Of a DNA stretch of 64,000 nucleotides, positions 17,279 through 25,949 are shown piece after piece (the stretch's first letter is position 1; every line of letters starts with the position of its first letter). Location: the NCBI RefSeq assembly GCF_000607165.1, contig NZ_JFZG01000010.1, positions 1-64,000 on the forward strand, read 5' to 3'. The translations under genes were made by a program, and so were the position numbers. The notes under the pieces are model-generated. The model saw nothing but the letters and a program-made list of their open reading frames with translations, ran no database searches and was not told the DNA's origin. Source of the DNA: Ralstonia pickettii. Its GTDB lineage: Bacteria; Pseudomonadota; Gammaproteobacteria; Burkholderiales; Burkholderiaceae.

Positions 17279-18238
17279 ATGCGAGTCAGTACCGCCCAAT
17301 TCTTTGCAGCGTCTTCCGCTTCGATGCAGAACACGCAATCGAACCTGCTCACGTTGCAGCAGCAGATTGCGAGCGGCATCGCGCTCAACAGCGCGGGCGA
17401 CAACCCCAGCGCGTTTGGTCAGATGGCGCAACTGCAGCAAACGCAGGACGCCAACGATCAATACCAAGCCAATCGCGACGCCACCGACGCGCGTCTGACC
17501 AACGTGTCTTCGGCGCTGACCAACCTGGTGACCACGCTGCAGCAGGGCAAGCAGACATTGGTGGGGGCCAACACCTCGCTGATGACGGATTCGCAGCGCA
17601 TTGGTGTGCTGGCGCAGGTCAAGCAGCAGTACCAGCAGTTGCTGTCGACGGCCAACCAGCGCGATGCCGCAGGCGTGGCCCTGTTTGGCGGCGCCAACGG
17701 CACGACCGATCCTTTCACGAATACCAGCGGTTCCGTGCAGTACGTTGGTAGCGGCCAGCCGCCCACGGTGCAGGTGTCACAGAACATTTCGATGCCGAAT
17801 TCGGTGTCGGGCGATTCGGTGTTCGTGCGCATCCCCAACTCGGATACGTCCAACCCGAACACCAACCAGAGCATCTTCAAGACGTACGAGAACCTGATCT
17901 CGGCGCTGTCGACCCCGATCAGCGCGGCCACCCAGGCCACCGACGTCGCGAACCTGCAAAAGGCCGTGCAGACGGCGCAGGGCAATCTGGACAACGCCTA
18001 TCAGGTCGCCCTGCAAGCGCAGGTGACGGTGGGCACTCAGCAAGCGCAGATCACCACGCTCAACAGCAGCGGCTCGAACTACGGCGAGCAGTTGAAGGAG
18101 CAGATCTCGAAGCTGCAATCGGTGGACTACACCACCGCCATTTCGCAGTTTTCTCAGCAGCAGGTGTCGCTGCAGGCCGCGCAGAAGACGTTCACGGCAA
18201 TGCAGGGCATGTCGCTGTTCCAGTACATCAATCCGTGA
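17279..18238 (+). CDS. flgL: Hook-filament junction protein FlgL (HAP3)
   Basis: A 319-aa flagellin-like protein opening MRVSTAQFFAASSASMQNTQ with the LTLQQQIASGIALNSAGDNP motif and ending with the packing helix (SQQQVSLQAAQKTFTAMQGM, SLFQYINP). It joins FlgK to the FliC filament. It follows flgK by 67 nt and shares its sigma-28 promoter. Confidence 0.95.
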   Translation: MRVSTAQFFAASSASMQNTQSNLLTLQQQIASGIALNSAGDNPSAFGQMAQLQQTQDANDQYQANRDATDARLTNVSSALTNLVTTLQQGKQTLVGANTSLMTDSQRIGVLAQVKQQYQQLLSTANQRDAAGVALFGGANGTTDPFTNTSGSVQYVGSGQPPTVQVSQNISMPNSVSGDSVFVRIPNSDTSNPNTNQSIFKTYENLISALSTPISAATQATDVANLQKAVQTAQGNLDNAYQVALQAQVTVGTQQAQITTLNSSGSNYGEQLKEQISKLQSVDYTTAISQFSQQQVSLQAAQKTFTAMQGMSLFQYINP

Positions 18239-18305
18239 TCTGTCGCGGGCAGACGGTGGGGTGGCGCGGCGTATCATGTCGGCTAACCTACCGTCAGGAC
18301 TGGTC

Positions 18306-19049
18306 ATGCCTATCCAGTATCTTCGCCGCCTGACCAGCCCGGAACGCTCAGAGGATGCCAACCGGCGCCTCGGTCAGTCGCTGGCCTTCGTGGCGGGCGC
18401 CGCCAACGCAGGCGGATTCCTCGCCGTCAAGCAATACACCTCCCACATGTCCGGCATCGTCTCGGCGATGGCCGACTCGCTCGTGCTGGGCGATATCGTC
18501 CTTGTGCTCGCCGGCTTCGCCTCGCTGCTGGCATTCCTTTGCGGTGCCGCCTGCACGGCGGTGCTCGTCAACTGGGGCCGTCGGCGCAGCACGCAGAGCG
18601 AATTCGCGTTGCCGCTCATGCTCGAAGCCGCGCTGTTGTTGCTGTTCGGCCTGATGGGGACATCGCTGGGGCAATACCGTGTCGTGTTCGTGCCGGCCAC
18701 CGTGGCACTGCTGTGTTTCCTGATGGGGCTGCAGAACGCCATCATCACCAAGATTTCGAAAGCGGAAATCCGCACCACGCACGTGACCGGCCTGGCCACC
18801 GATATCGGCATCGAAGTGGGCAAGGCGCTCTACTGGAACCACGGGCACCGCAACCTGCCGGCCGTCGTAGCCAATCGGCCCAAGCTGCGATTGTTGGCGT
18901 CGTTGCTGGGGATGTTCTTCGTGGGCGGCGTGGCGGGCGCGTTGGGCTTCAAGTATCTGGGTTATGCCGCCACGATTCCGCTGGCGTCCATCCTGATGCT
19001 GCTGGCCGTTGTGCCAGTGGTGGATGATTTGCTGGCGCGTCGTCGGTAA
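18306..19049 (+). CDS. YoaK / DUF1275 family membrane protein
   Basis: A 247-aa hydrophobic protein with about six membrane segments (residues about 35-60, 65-90, 100-125, 130-150, 190-215, 215-235). The DUF1275 features are FVAGAANAGGFLAVKQYTSH near the N-terminus and GLQNAIITKISKAEIRTTHV, TGLATDIG in the middle. The biochemical role of the family is not established; it is often annotated as a transporter-like protein. Start ATG 18306 has AGGA 8 nt upstream. It sits between flgL and the polyene cluster and is not obviously tied to either. Confidence 0.85.
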   Translation: MPIQYLRRLTSPERSEDANRRLGQSLAFVAGAANAGGFLAVKQYTSHMSGIVSAMADSLVLGDIVLVLAGFASLLAFLCGAACTAVLVNWGRRRSTQSEFALPLMLEAALLLLFGLMGTSLGQYRVVFVPATVALLCFLMGLQNAIITKISKAEIRTTHVTGLATDIGIEVGKALYWNHGHRNLPAVVANRPKLRLLASLLGMFFVGGVAGALGFKYLGYAATIPLASILMLLAVVPVVDDLLARRR

Positions 19050-19053
19050 ACGG

Positions 19054-19076
19054 GCCCGGGCTGCATCGGCCCGGGC
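19054..19076. terminator. GC hairpin between convergent genes
   Basis: GCCCGGGC (19054-19061) repeats as its own complement at 19069-19076 around a 7-nt loop, in the 46-nt gap between two convergent genes. There is no T tract; it may act as a weak bidirectional terminator. Confidence 0.4.
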
Positions 19077-19095
19077 GTGCGCAGCTGCGCTCCCC

Positions 19096-20355
19096 TCAGC
19101 CTATTTCCCGCCGGCATACCTCGTGCAGTGTATTCAGGCGCCGCACCGGATTGACCACGAACGGATTCGTTTCGTCCCAGGCGTAGCCCGCCAGGATGGC
19201 GCTGATCATGCGGCGGATGCCTGGAGAATGGCGTGGGTGGAAGATGATGTCCTGTAGCTCGCCCGAGTACCACCGGTCGACGAAGGCGCGGAACGTATCG
19301 ACGCCTTTGCGTAGCGGCTTGTCGTAATCGGCAAGCCAATCGACGGTTTCGCCGTTGAGTTGGCGTACGAGGACGCGCGTCGCCAGGTCCGCCGAGCGCA
19401 ATGCGATCGTTACGCCTGACGAGAACACCGGGTCCAGGAACTCGCCCGCATTGCCCAGCAACGCATACCCTGGCCCATAGAGGCGCTCTACATTGGCCGC
19501 GTAGCCACCGATCTGTCGCACGGGCATGAGGAACGGCGCGTCGCCAATCAGCGCTGCGATATTCGGTTCGGCCTGGATCAGCTTGCGCAAGGTCGCTTCG
19601 CGCTCTGCCTCCGGCACGTCGAGGAAACTCGCTTCGGCTACGCAGCCGACTGACGAGCGACCGTTGGCCAGCGGGATCATCCAGTACCAGACATCGCGCC
19701 GCTCGGGGTGAACGGCGATGCAGATCTTGTCGCGATCGGTGCTGCCGGCGGGCAAGGCGTCGCGCACGTGCGTGAACAGCGCCGCACGGGTTGGCATGCG
19801 GGTCGGCGCTTCAAGATTCAGCAGGCGCGGTAGCACGCGGCCAAAGCCGCTTGCGTCTAGCACGAAGCGGGCATGAACGGCATAAGCGTTCCCGGCTTCG
19901 TCTTCAACTTCCAGCACAGGCGCATCGCCCGGCTGCATCGTGCGCACGGTGTGGCCGAAGCGAACGTCGGCGCCTTGTTCGGCGGCGCTTTTGATCAGTG
20001 TTTGATCAAACACCGCGCGTTCAACCTGATACGTGGTGCCCCAGCCAGTGGAATGCTTGTCTCGGAAATCGAAGGAGGCGTGCTTGTCCTGATGTACGAA
20101 ATACGCCCCGTTCTTGTACTGGAATCCTGCTTCCACAACCGCTTGCAGCATGCCCGCCGCTTCAAGGTAGGCCATGCTTTGGGGCAGCAGGCTTTCGCCA
20201 ATGGAGAAGCGCGGGAAGTGCTGGCGTTCGAGCACCAGCACATTGCGCCCGGCGCGCTGCAGCAAGGCTGCTGCTACCGCGCCTGAAGGGCCCGCGCCAA
20301 TGATGGCGACGTCAACATGTTCGTGCTTTTCGATTGCTTGGGTAGTTGTGTGCAT
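19096..20355 (-). CDS. FAD-dependent halogenase-like oxidoreductase of the polyene cluster
   Basis: A 419-aa flavoprotein. The FAD-binding GxGxxG is in VAIIGAGPSGAVAAALLQRA (16-35), and a second FAD contact is GNAGEFLDPVFSSGVTIAL. Two features resemble flavin-dependent halogenases: a Lys in GFQYKNGAYF (Lys81) and W-x-W-x-I-P as WYWMIP (223-228; DNA 19672-19689). Relatives with this overall shape are annotated as tryptophan halogenase-like or geranylgeranyl-reductase-like oxidoreductases and occur in aryl-polyene and xanthomonadin clusters. Xanthomonadins are brominated, so halogenation of the aryl head group or chain is a real possibility; hydroxylation or desaturation is the alternative. It is divergent from the methyltransferase gene at 20509. 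Confidence 0.8.
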   Translation of the reverse strand: MHTTTQAIEKHEHVDVAIIGAGPSGAVAAALLQRAGRNVLVLERQHFPRFSIGESLLPQSMAYLEAAGMLQAVVEAGFQYKNGAYFVHQDKHASFDFRDKHSTGWGTTYQVERAVFDQTLIKSAAEQGADVRFGHTVRTMQPGDAPVLEVEDEAGNAYAVHARFVLDASGFGRVLPRLLNLEAPTRMPTRAALFTHVRDALPAGSTDRDKICIAVHPERRDVWYWMIPLANGRSSVGCVAEASFLDVPEAEREATLRKLIQAEPNIAALIGDAPFLMPVRQIGGYAANVERLYGPGYALLGNAGEFLDPVFSSGVTIALRSADLATRVLVRQLNGETVDWLADYDKPLRKGVDTFRAFVDRWYSGELQDIIFHPRHSPGIRRMISAILAGYAWDETNPFVVNPVRRLNTLHEVCRREIG

Positions 20356-20428
20356 TATCGGTTGTGATTTTCGTTGTCTTTTCGCGGCCGGCCGAGATAA
20401 CGCACAAGATTACGTCTTCCCAAACGCT

Positions 20429-20458
20429 TTGAAAACCGGCGATCGATGTCGGTACAAT
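20429..20458 (+). promoter_or_regulatory. Sigma-70-like promoter of the methyltransferase gene
   Basis: TTGAAA (20429-20434), an 18-nt spacer, TACAAT (20453-20458), about 45 nt before the ATG at 20509, in the divergent gap of the polyene cluster. Confidence 0.5.
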
Positions 20459-20508
20459 GCGCCAGCCTTGAAAACCCGTTTTGATTTTCAGACCAACACC
20501 ATTCATCC

Positions 20509-21237
20509 ATGGATACCACTTCAACGCCTGCGCATATCGGATCGTTTGTTCCGGAAACCGCTTTCGGCATCTGGTTTCTGCGCACGTATACGTGGGAGCA
20601 CCATGTGCTGCGTGTTGCCATCAATGACCTCAAACGGCTGATCACCAAACCGCTGCCTGCCGCGCCGGTCCTAGTGGATGTGGGGTGCGGACAGGGCATT
20701 TCCTTTCGGTTGTTGGAGCAAGCGTTTGCCCCGCAACGGATTGTCGGGGTGGACTGCCATGCGCCTTCGCTGGAGGCGTCCCGTAGGGCGGCCCGTGCCA
20801 TCGGCACGCCGGTCGACATCCTGCATGCCGATTGTGCGGCGCTGCCCTTGCCTGATGCCAGCGCAGATATCGTGTTCTGCCACCAGACGTTTCATCATCT
20901 TGTCGAACAGGAGCGCGCATTGGCGGAGTTCCGCCGCGTATTGAAGCCAGGCGGCGTGCTGCTGTTCGCTGAATCGACCGACGCGTATATCAAGTCGTGG
21001 GTCATCCGGTTGCTGTTCCGTCATCCGATGCATGTGCAAAAGAGCGCGGACGGGTATCTGCAAATGCTGCGTGCGGGCGGTTTCGATTTTGACCAACGTA
21101 ACGTGTCGCTACCGTATCTCTGGTGGAGCAGGGCGGCGGATTTCGGCTTGTTTGAACGCCTGGGCTTGCACCATCCGAAGCCGGGCAAGCGGCGCGAGAC
21201 GCTCGTCAATGTCGCCGCCACCAAGTTGGCTGCCTGA
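20509..21237 (+). CDS. SAM-dependent methyltransferase of the polyene cluster
   Basis: A 242-aa class I methyltransferase (Methyltransf_11 type). Motif I is VLVDVGCGQGISF (about 64-76), motif II VGVDCHAPSLEASRR, and motif post-I/IV ADIVFCHQTFHHLVEQERAL followed by LKPGGVLLFAEST. In known aryl-polyene clusters a methyltransferase modifies the aryl head group (for example 3-methylation of a 4-hydroxyphenyl ring); that role is inferred here. It is the only plus-strand gene of the cluster, convergent with the small secreted protein gene at 21282 and divergent from the halogenase-like gene. Confidence 0.82.
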   Translation: MDTTSTPAHIGSFVPETAFGIWFLRTYTWEHHVLRVAINDLKRLITKPLPAAPVLVDVGCGQGISFRLLEQAFAPQRIVGVDCHAPSLEASRRAARAIGTPVDILHADCAALPLPDASADIVFCHQTFHHLVEQERALAEFRRVLKPGGVLLFAESTDAYIKSWVIRLLFRHPMHVQKSADGYLQMLRAGGFDFDQRNVSLPYLWWSRAADFGLFERLGLHHPKPGKRRETLVNVAATKLAA

Positions 21238-21281
21238 GGGGCCGCCGACCGATCTCTCTGGCCGGCGGCGCCCGCTGGCCA

Positions 21282-21719
21282 CTACTTCTTCAGGGTTACA
21301 ACCTCGCCCTTCAGTGCAACGCCCGACATGAGCGCGCCCGAACCGCAGGTGAACTCCGTGGCGCTCTCGGTCAGCTTGTTCTTATAGTTGCTCTTGATAT
21401 TGATGACCGCGTTGCCACCCAACTGGCGCGCACGTTCCTGCAGCGCCAGCACGGCAGACAGGAACACATACTGGCACGCCGCTTCATCGCTGCGGCCGAC
21501 GCCATTGGTCTTCTTGTTGGTGGCAATCTCGCCCATCGATTTCTCGACCGCCGCGTGCTTCTGGCCGGCGAAGACGAGCGCGATATCGCTGCCCACCTTG
21601 TCGGAACCTTCGCTCTTAAGGGCCGCATCGAGCGAGTACGCCTCGACATCGTTGCGGGCAAACGCGGCGGTGCTCACCGTGGCAACGCACAGCACGGCCA
21701 GCATCAGGTGACGCTTCAT
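21282..21719 (-). CDS. Small secreted protein A (annotated as excinuclease ATPase subunit-like in related clusters)
   Basis: A 145-aa protein with a clear signal peptide (MKRHLMLAVLCVATVSTAAF, cleaved after AFA). The mature part contains ARQLGGNAVINIKSNYKNK and a Cys pair, one in DEAACQYVF and one in TEFTCGSG. It is paralogous to the next gene: GGNAVINIKS versus GANAVINIKT, with the Cys residues in the same places. The GxNAVxxI core loosely recalls YbjQ-type domains. Its function is unknown; it probably works in the periplasm or at the outer membrane on the polyene product. The legacy name excinuclease is misleading, as no ATPase motif is present. Confidence 0.75.
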   Translation of the reverse strand: MKRHLMLAVLCVATVSTAAFARNDVEAYSLDAALKSEGSDKVGSDIALVFAGQKHAAVEKSMGEIATNKKTNGVGRSDEAACQYVFLSAVLALQERARQLGGNAVINIKSNYKNKLTESATEFTCGSGALMSGVALKGEVVTLKK

Positions 21720-21767
21720 TCCAGACTCCTGTAACGAGTGTGAGTGGGTGCGGACGACGAACGCCGA

Positions 21768-22202
21768 TTACTTGGCCGCCTCGACCGTGACCAACTCGCC
21801 GCTCACGCGCAATGCCGCCGATACGCCACTGACACCGCAGGTGTAGTTGTTCACGTCGTTGCTCTCGGTCGAGTGGAACCACGTCTTGATGTTGATGACG
21901 GCATTGGCGCCACGGTCGTGCGCGGCGCTTGCGAGCTGGCGCAGGGCATCGGCCAGCGTGGCGTTGCAGATTTCGACCTCCGTGGCGGTCTTGCGTGCCG
22001 GGTGGGACGACTTCGTGACTTCACCCAGGCTGGACACCACTGCCGGGTGCGCCTGGTTGCCGAAGTAGAGCGCCACGCCGGGGGCGAATTGCTGCGATTG
22101 CAGCACGGGCTGGATCGGGTACGTCATGACTTCTGTGCGCGCGTGTGCAACCTGCGTGAGCATGGCAAGCGCGCTGGCGGCCAGCAGTAGTTGTTTCTTC
22201 AT
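21768..22202 (-). CDS. Small secreted protein B, paralogue of A
   Basis: A 144-aa protein with a signal peptide (MKKQLLLAASALAMLTQVAH, cleaved after AHA) and the same core as its neighbour (HDRGANAVINIKTWFHSTES, Cys in VEICNATLADAL and in NNYTCGVSG). The two conserved Cys suggest one disulfide in the periplasm. The ATG at 22202 with AGGAG 8 nt upstream is preferred over a GTG three codons earlier. The two paralogues are 48 nt apart and probably arose by tandem duplication. It follows the ketosynthase gene by 51 nt on the same strand. Confidence 0.75.
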   Translation of the reverse strand: MKKQLLLAASALAMLTQVAHARTEVMTYPIQPVLQSQQFAPGVALYFGNQAHPAVVSSLGEVTKSSHPARKTATEVEICNATLADALRQLASAAHDRGANAVINIKTWFHSTESNDVNNYTCGVSGVSAALRVSGELVTVEAAK

Positions 22203-22253
22203 TGAGAGCACTCCTGTCTTCTTATTGCGTTGAGAAAATCGCCGAGGATGGTG

Positions 22254-23498
22254 TCAGATCACGGCGTCGAACATCAGCCCGGCGCAACTGCCGCCGAACC
22301 CAAAGGAAATCGATAGCGCACGCTCGATGCGAGCGGCACGCGATTGGCGCACCAACGGCAGGCCGACAACCGCGGGGTCGAGTGTTTCGATACCGGCCGA
22401 ACCCGCAATGAAGCCGTCTCGCATCATCAACAAGGTATAGATGGCTTCCTGCGCGCCCGCCGCCCCCGGGGGATGTCCGGTGAGGGCCTTGGTGGATGAG
22501 AACGGCGGCATGGCGGTACCAAATACGGTTTGCAGGGCAAGCAGCTCTTCCACGTCGCCAGAGGGTGTGGATGGGCCGTGCGTATTGATGTAGTCAGGGC
22601 GGGTGCCGGCATCATCCACTGCGCTCTGGATTGCACGCGCAATGCCCGGTGCACGCGGCGATACCATCGAGCCGACGTCGGTGCTCTGCCCGAAGCCGGT
22701 CAGTTCCGCATAGATCCGGGCGCCACGGGCGCGTGCGTGCGTAAGCGATTCCAGCACCAGCATGCCGGCGCCGGAAGCCAGCACGAAGCCGTCGCGTGCC
22801 ACATCGTACGGGCGTGATGCGCGCTCGGGCGCGTGCGCCGGTGCACGCGACAGCGCGCCCATGGCATCGAAGAACATGGCATAGCTGTCGTGTAGTTCTT
22901 CTGCACCGCCGGCCAGCATGATGTCTTGCTGCCCTGAGCGGATCCATTGCGCAGCCTGACCAATCGCCAGCGCCGACGTAGTGCACGCCGATGACGGTGA
23001 GTAGCTGATGCCGCCAAACCCGAACACCTGCGCAAGGTTGGCCGACACCGTACTGCTCATCACCTGCGGCACGATATAGGGCGATGCCCGTTCCACGCCG
23101 CGCGCACGTACGGCGTCCAGTGCGATGTCATACGCGGCCAATGCACCGCTACCGGAGCCTGCCACCAAGCCCGCGCGCGGCGTCTGCAGAGCCGTCGATT
23201 CCAGTCCAGCATCGCCGATGGCGTTGCGTGCCGCGTGGCACGCCATGCGCGCGGTCTCGCCCATGAAGCGTTCGAACTTGCGTGCAAACGGCGGAGCGCC
23301 CTCAACTGAGGCCAAGCCTGCGACCTGGCTCGACAGCCCCAGCGCCTGCCAGGCCGGAACGTGCGAGAGGCCCGAGCGGCCGTCGCGCAGCGCCGCAGAA
23401 ACCCCATCCAGCGTGTTACCCAGACAACTTACGATACCCAGGCCCGTCACGACCACGCGTTCCGGTGCAGCCAAGGGGCGCGAAGTGCTAAGCGACAT
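22254..23498 (-). CDS. Beta-ketoacyl-ACP synthase (KS 1 of the polyene cluster)
   Basis: A 414-aa thiolase-fold condensing enzyme with a complete Cys-His-His triad: Cys172 in SSACTTSALAIG, His in YINTHGPSTPSGD and His in ALTGHPPGAAGA. It would catalyse decarboxylative condensation of malonyl-ACP with the growing polyene. NTHGPSTP departs from the usual NAHGTSTP, which may reflect partner or chain specificity. Its ATG overlaps the stop of the next KS gene upstream (ATGA), indicating translational coupling. Confidence 0.9.
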   Translation of the reverse strand: MSLSTSRPLAAPERVVVTGLGIVSCLGNTLDGVSAALRDGRSGLSHVPAWQALGLSSQVAGLASVEGAPPFARKFERFMGETARMACHAARNAIGDAGLESTALQTPRAGLVAGSGSGALAAYDIALDAVRARGVERASPYIVPQVMSSTVSANLAQVFGFGGISYSPSSACTTSALAIGQAAQWIRSGQQDIMLAGGAEELHDSYAMFFDAMGALSRAPAHAPERASRPYDVARDGFVLASGAGMLVLESLTHARARGARIYAELTGFGQSTDVGSMVSPRAPGIARAIQSAVDDAGTRPDYINTHGPSTPSGDVEELLALQTVFGTAMPPFSSTKALTGHPPGAAGAQEAIYTLLMMRDGFIAGSAGIETLDPAVVGLPLVRQSRAARIERALSISFGFGGSCAGLMFDAVI

Positions 23499-24724
23499 CA
23501 GGCAGCGCGCTTGAAAATCAGCGACGTGTTGATGCCGCCAAACGCGAAGTTGTTGCTCATCACGTGCTCGGTATCAAGGGTGCGCGCGCTGCCGACGATG
23601 TAGTCGAGCGGTGCACAGGCCGGGTCGACGTTCTCGAGGTTGAGCGTGGGCGCGTACCAGTTGCGCTTCATCATCTCGATGGTCCACCACGCTTCAATGG
23701 CGCCGCATGCGCCCAGCGTATGACCGATATAGCTCTTGAGCGAACTGATCGGCATCGTGGGGCGGAAGACCTCGGCCGTGGCCAGGCTCTCAGCCACGTC
23801 ACCGAGGTCTGTGGATGTGCCGTGCGCGTTGACGTAGCCGATGGCGTCCTGCGGCAGGTGTGCATCCTGCAGCGCCAGACGCATGGCCTGGCTCATGGTG
23901 GCCGCGGTAGGTTGCGTCATGTGTGCACCGTCGGAATTGCAGCCGAAACCGACGACCTCGGCATGGATGCGCGCGCCGCGCGCGCGGGCGTGGTCGTAGT
24001 CTTCCAGCACCAGCGTGGCTGCGCCTTCGCCCACGACCAAACCATCGCGGGCTTTGTCGAACGGGCGAGGCGTGAGGTGCGGCTCATCATTGCGCGTGCT
24101 GGTGGCGTACAGGGTGTCGAATACGGCCACGGCTGGTGCGGACAGTTCCTCGGCGCCGCCGGCCAGCATCATCGTCTGTTTGCCGGTCGCGATGGCTTCA
24201 TAGGCATAGCCGATCGCCTGGCTGCCCGATGCGCACGCGCACGATGTGGGAATGACTCGGCCCTTCAAATCCCAGAACAGCCCGACGTTGACCGCCGTCG
24301 TGTGCGGCATCATCTGCACGTAGCTGTTGGATGTGACGCCCTGCATCGAGCCCGTGTCCAGCATGTTGCCGAACGCGCGGATGGGCTGCACCGAGCCTGA
24401 CGACGAGCCATACGCCACGCCCATGCGGCCATCGGCGATGGAGGTGTCTCCCGCCAAGCCTGCATCGGCCAGGGCCAGCTCGCTTGCGCGCACCGCGTAC
24501 ACCGAGACAGGTCCCATCGAGCGCGTCTTTTTGCGTGGGTACTCCGCCGGTGTGCTGAAGGCCGGCAGCGGGCACGCCAGCCGCGCGTGCAGTGTGTCGA
24601 AGTAATCCCACTCCGGCATACGCCGAACGGCATTGCGGCCCTGTTCGAGGGCCGATTGGATTTCACTCCACTCAGAGCCGAGGGCGGTAACACCGCCCAT
24701 GCCGGTGACGACAACCCGTTTCAT
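23498..24724 (-). CDS. Beta-ketoacyl-ACP synthase (KS 2, FabF-like)
   Basis: A 408-aa KS starting MKRVVVTGMGGVTALGSEWS at ATG 24724; the longer frame upstream only overlaps the ketoreductase gene. The nucleophile is Cys164 in SCACASGSQAIG, with His residues in YVNAHGTSTDLGD and SYIGHTLGACGA; the C-terminus NNFAFGGINTSLIF is canonical. With the chain-length-factor-like protein encoded at the other end of the operon it may form the heterodimer that elongates the polyene, as in characterised aryl-polyene systems. ATGA overlaps couple it to both neighbours. Confidence 0.92.
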   Translation of the reverse strand: MKRVVVTGMGGVTALGSEWSEIQSALEQGRNAVRRMPEWDYFDTLHARLACPLPAFSTPAEYPRKKTRSMGPVSVYAVRASELALADAGLAGDTSIADGRMGVAYGSSSGSVQPIRAFGNMLDTGSMQGVTSNSYVQMMPHTTAVNVGLFWDLKGRVIPTSCACASGSQAIGYAYEAIATGKQTMMLAGGAEELSAPAVAVFDTLYATSTRNDEPHLTPRPFDKARDGLVVGEGAATLVLEDYDHARARGARIHAEVVGFGCNSDGAHMTQPTAATMSQAMRLALQDAHLPQDAIGYVNAHGTSTDLGDVAESLATAEVFRPTMPISSLKSYIGHTLGACGAIEAWWTIEMMKRNWYAPTLNLENVDPACAPLDYIVGSARTLDTEHVMSNNFAFGGINTSLIFKRAA

Positions 24725-25461
24725 CAGATCATCCCGCCGTTGACACCGATGACCTGGCGCGTGACGTACGACGCCGCATCCGACATCAAAAAGCCCACCA
24801 CCGCAGCCACCTCGGCTGGCTGGCCGACGCGCTGCATCGGTACCGTCTGGAGTGCGTGGTCCAGGTGTTCGACGTGGGACAGCATCTCGGTTTCGACCAG
24901 ACCCGGGGCTACGCAGTTGACGGTGATGTTGCGTGAAGCCAGTTCTACAGCCAGGGCCTTTGTTGCACCAATCAGCCCGGCCTTGGCCGCGCTGTAATTG
25001 ACCTGCCCTCGATTGCCCATCACGCCCGAGACCGATGCGATGGTGACGATGCGTCCACCCTTGCGAGCACGCACCATTGGCATGGTGAGTGGGTGCAGGA
25101 CGTTGTAGAAACCGTCCAGGCTGGTTTCGAGCACGATGTCCCAGTCTTCGTCCGTCAGGGCGGGGAAGGCGGCATCGCGGGTGACACCCGCGCACAAAAC
25201 GATGCCGTAGTAGGCACCGTGCGCTTCGACGTCGGCCTCGAGCTGCGTACGGCAGGCGTTGCGGTCGCGTACATCGAACTGGAGCACGCGGGCCTTACCT
25301 GCATTCGCACCCTGCGCCTGGATACCGGCGACAACGGCATCGGCCTCGTTGCGGCCACTGCGGCAATGCACCGAGACGTCAAACCCGTCGGCTGCGAGCT
25401 GATAGGCGATGGCGCGGCCGATGCCACGGCTTGCGCCCGTCACAAGAACACGGCGGCTCAT
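24724..25461 (-). CDS. 3-oxoacyl-ACP reductase (FabG-like ketoreductase)
   Basis: A 245-aa short-chain dehydrogenase. NADPH site VTGASRGIG (7-15), catalytic Ser143 (IASVSGVMG), Tyr156 and Lys160 (NYSAAK), and the FabG-type ending GQVIxVNGG as TRQVIGVNGGMI. It reduces the beta-keto group after each condensation. The start is ATG 25461 (MSRRVLVTGASRG), overlapping the dehydratase gene upstream by 4 nt. It is the only ketoreductase seen in the cluster. Confidence 0.92.
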   Translation of the reverse strand: MSRRVLVTGASRGIGRAIAYQLAADGFDVSVHCRSGRNEADAVVAGIQAQGANAGKARVLQFDVRDRNACRTQLEADVEAHGAYYGIVLCAGVTRDAAFPALTDEDWDIVLETSLDGFYNVLHPLTMPMVRARKGGRIVTIASVSGVMGNRGQVNYSAAKAGLIGATKALAVELASRNITVNCVAPGLVETEMLSHVEHLDHALQTVPMQRVGQPAEVAAVVGFLMSDAASYVTRQVIGVNGGMI

Positions 25462-25949
25462 ATCGTGAGACTCCCTTCGATGAATGCTTGAAAATCGGTC
25501 GGCTGGTAAACCTTGATGATGGCGTTGGCCAGGGGCTGGCCGCCTGCACTGATTGTGCACTCGTACGCGCCATGACCCTCGGCACCGCGCAACAGCTCGC
25601 GTGCCTCCACGCGCAACGGCTTGCCTTGTTCAAACGCGGGAACGCTGGCCTCGTACTTGCGCGAACCAAGCAGCACGCCAGGCCGCGCTGGTTGACCAGC
25701 GCGCGTCGAAAGCAGGCCGACATGTGCTGCAATGGCCTGCGCCATCAGCTCAATGCCGATCCACGCGGGCATGTTGCCGCGGGTGTCGGCATACCAGGCG
25801 GCAGGGTCGACATGTGCAACCGCCGCAAGAAATTCGTCATCCCAGGATTCGACGCCTGCGAGCAGCAACATCGTGCCGCGATGCGGCAGGATCGATTCGA
25901 TGGGAGCCAAGGGGAAAGCAGCCCTCACTTCGGTATCAGTCATGCTCAT
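25458..25949 (-). CDS. Hotdog-fold 3-hydroxyacyl-ACP dehydratase
   Basis: A 163-aa protein. The hotdog active-site His lies in ESILPHRGTMLLL (compare FabZ LPHR), and the central helix is MPAWIGIELMAQAIAAHVGL. It removes water from 3-hydroxyacyl-ACP to create each conjugated double bond. It is distinct from the hotdog domain fused to the ligase at 33916, so the cluster has two dehydratase-type units. It overlaps both neighbouring genes by 4 nt. Confidence 0.85.
   Translation of the reverse strand: MSMTDTEVRAAFPLAPIESILPHRGTMLLLAGVESWDDEFLAAVAHVDPAAWYADTRGNMPAWIGIELMAQAIAAHVGLLSTRAGQPARPGVLLGSRKYEASVPAFEQGKPLRVEARELLRGAEGHGAYECTISAGGQPLANAIIKVYQPTDFQAFIEGSLTI

Noticed and set aside
15379-17403. 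A 674-codon minus-strand open frame across flgK
   Set aside because: Same shadow effect; the plus-strand FlgK and FlgL are unmistakable.
21282-22202. Excinuclease ATPase function for the two small proteins
   Set aside because: They are short secreted proteins with no Walker motifs; the name used for relatives is a legacy label.
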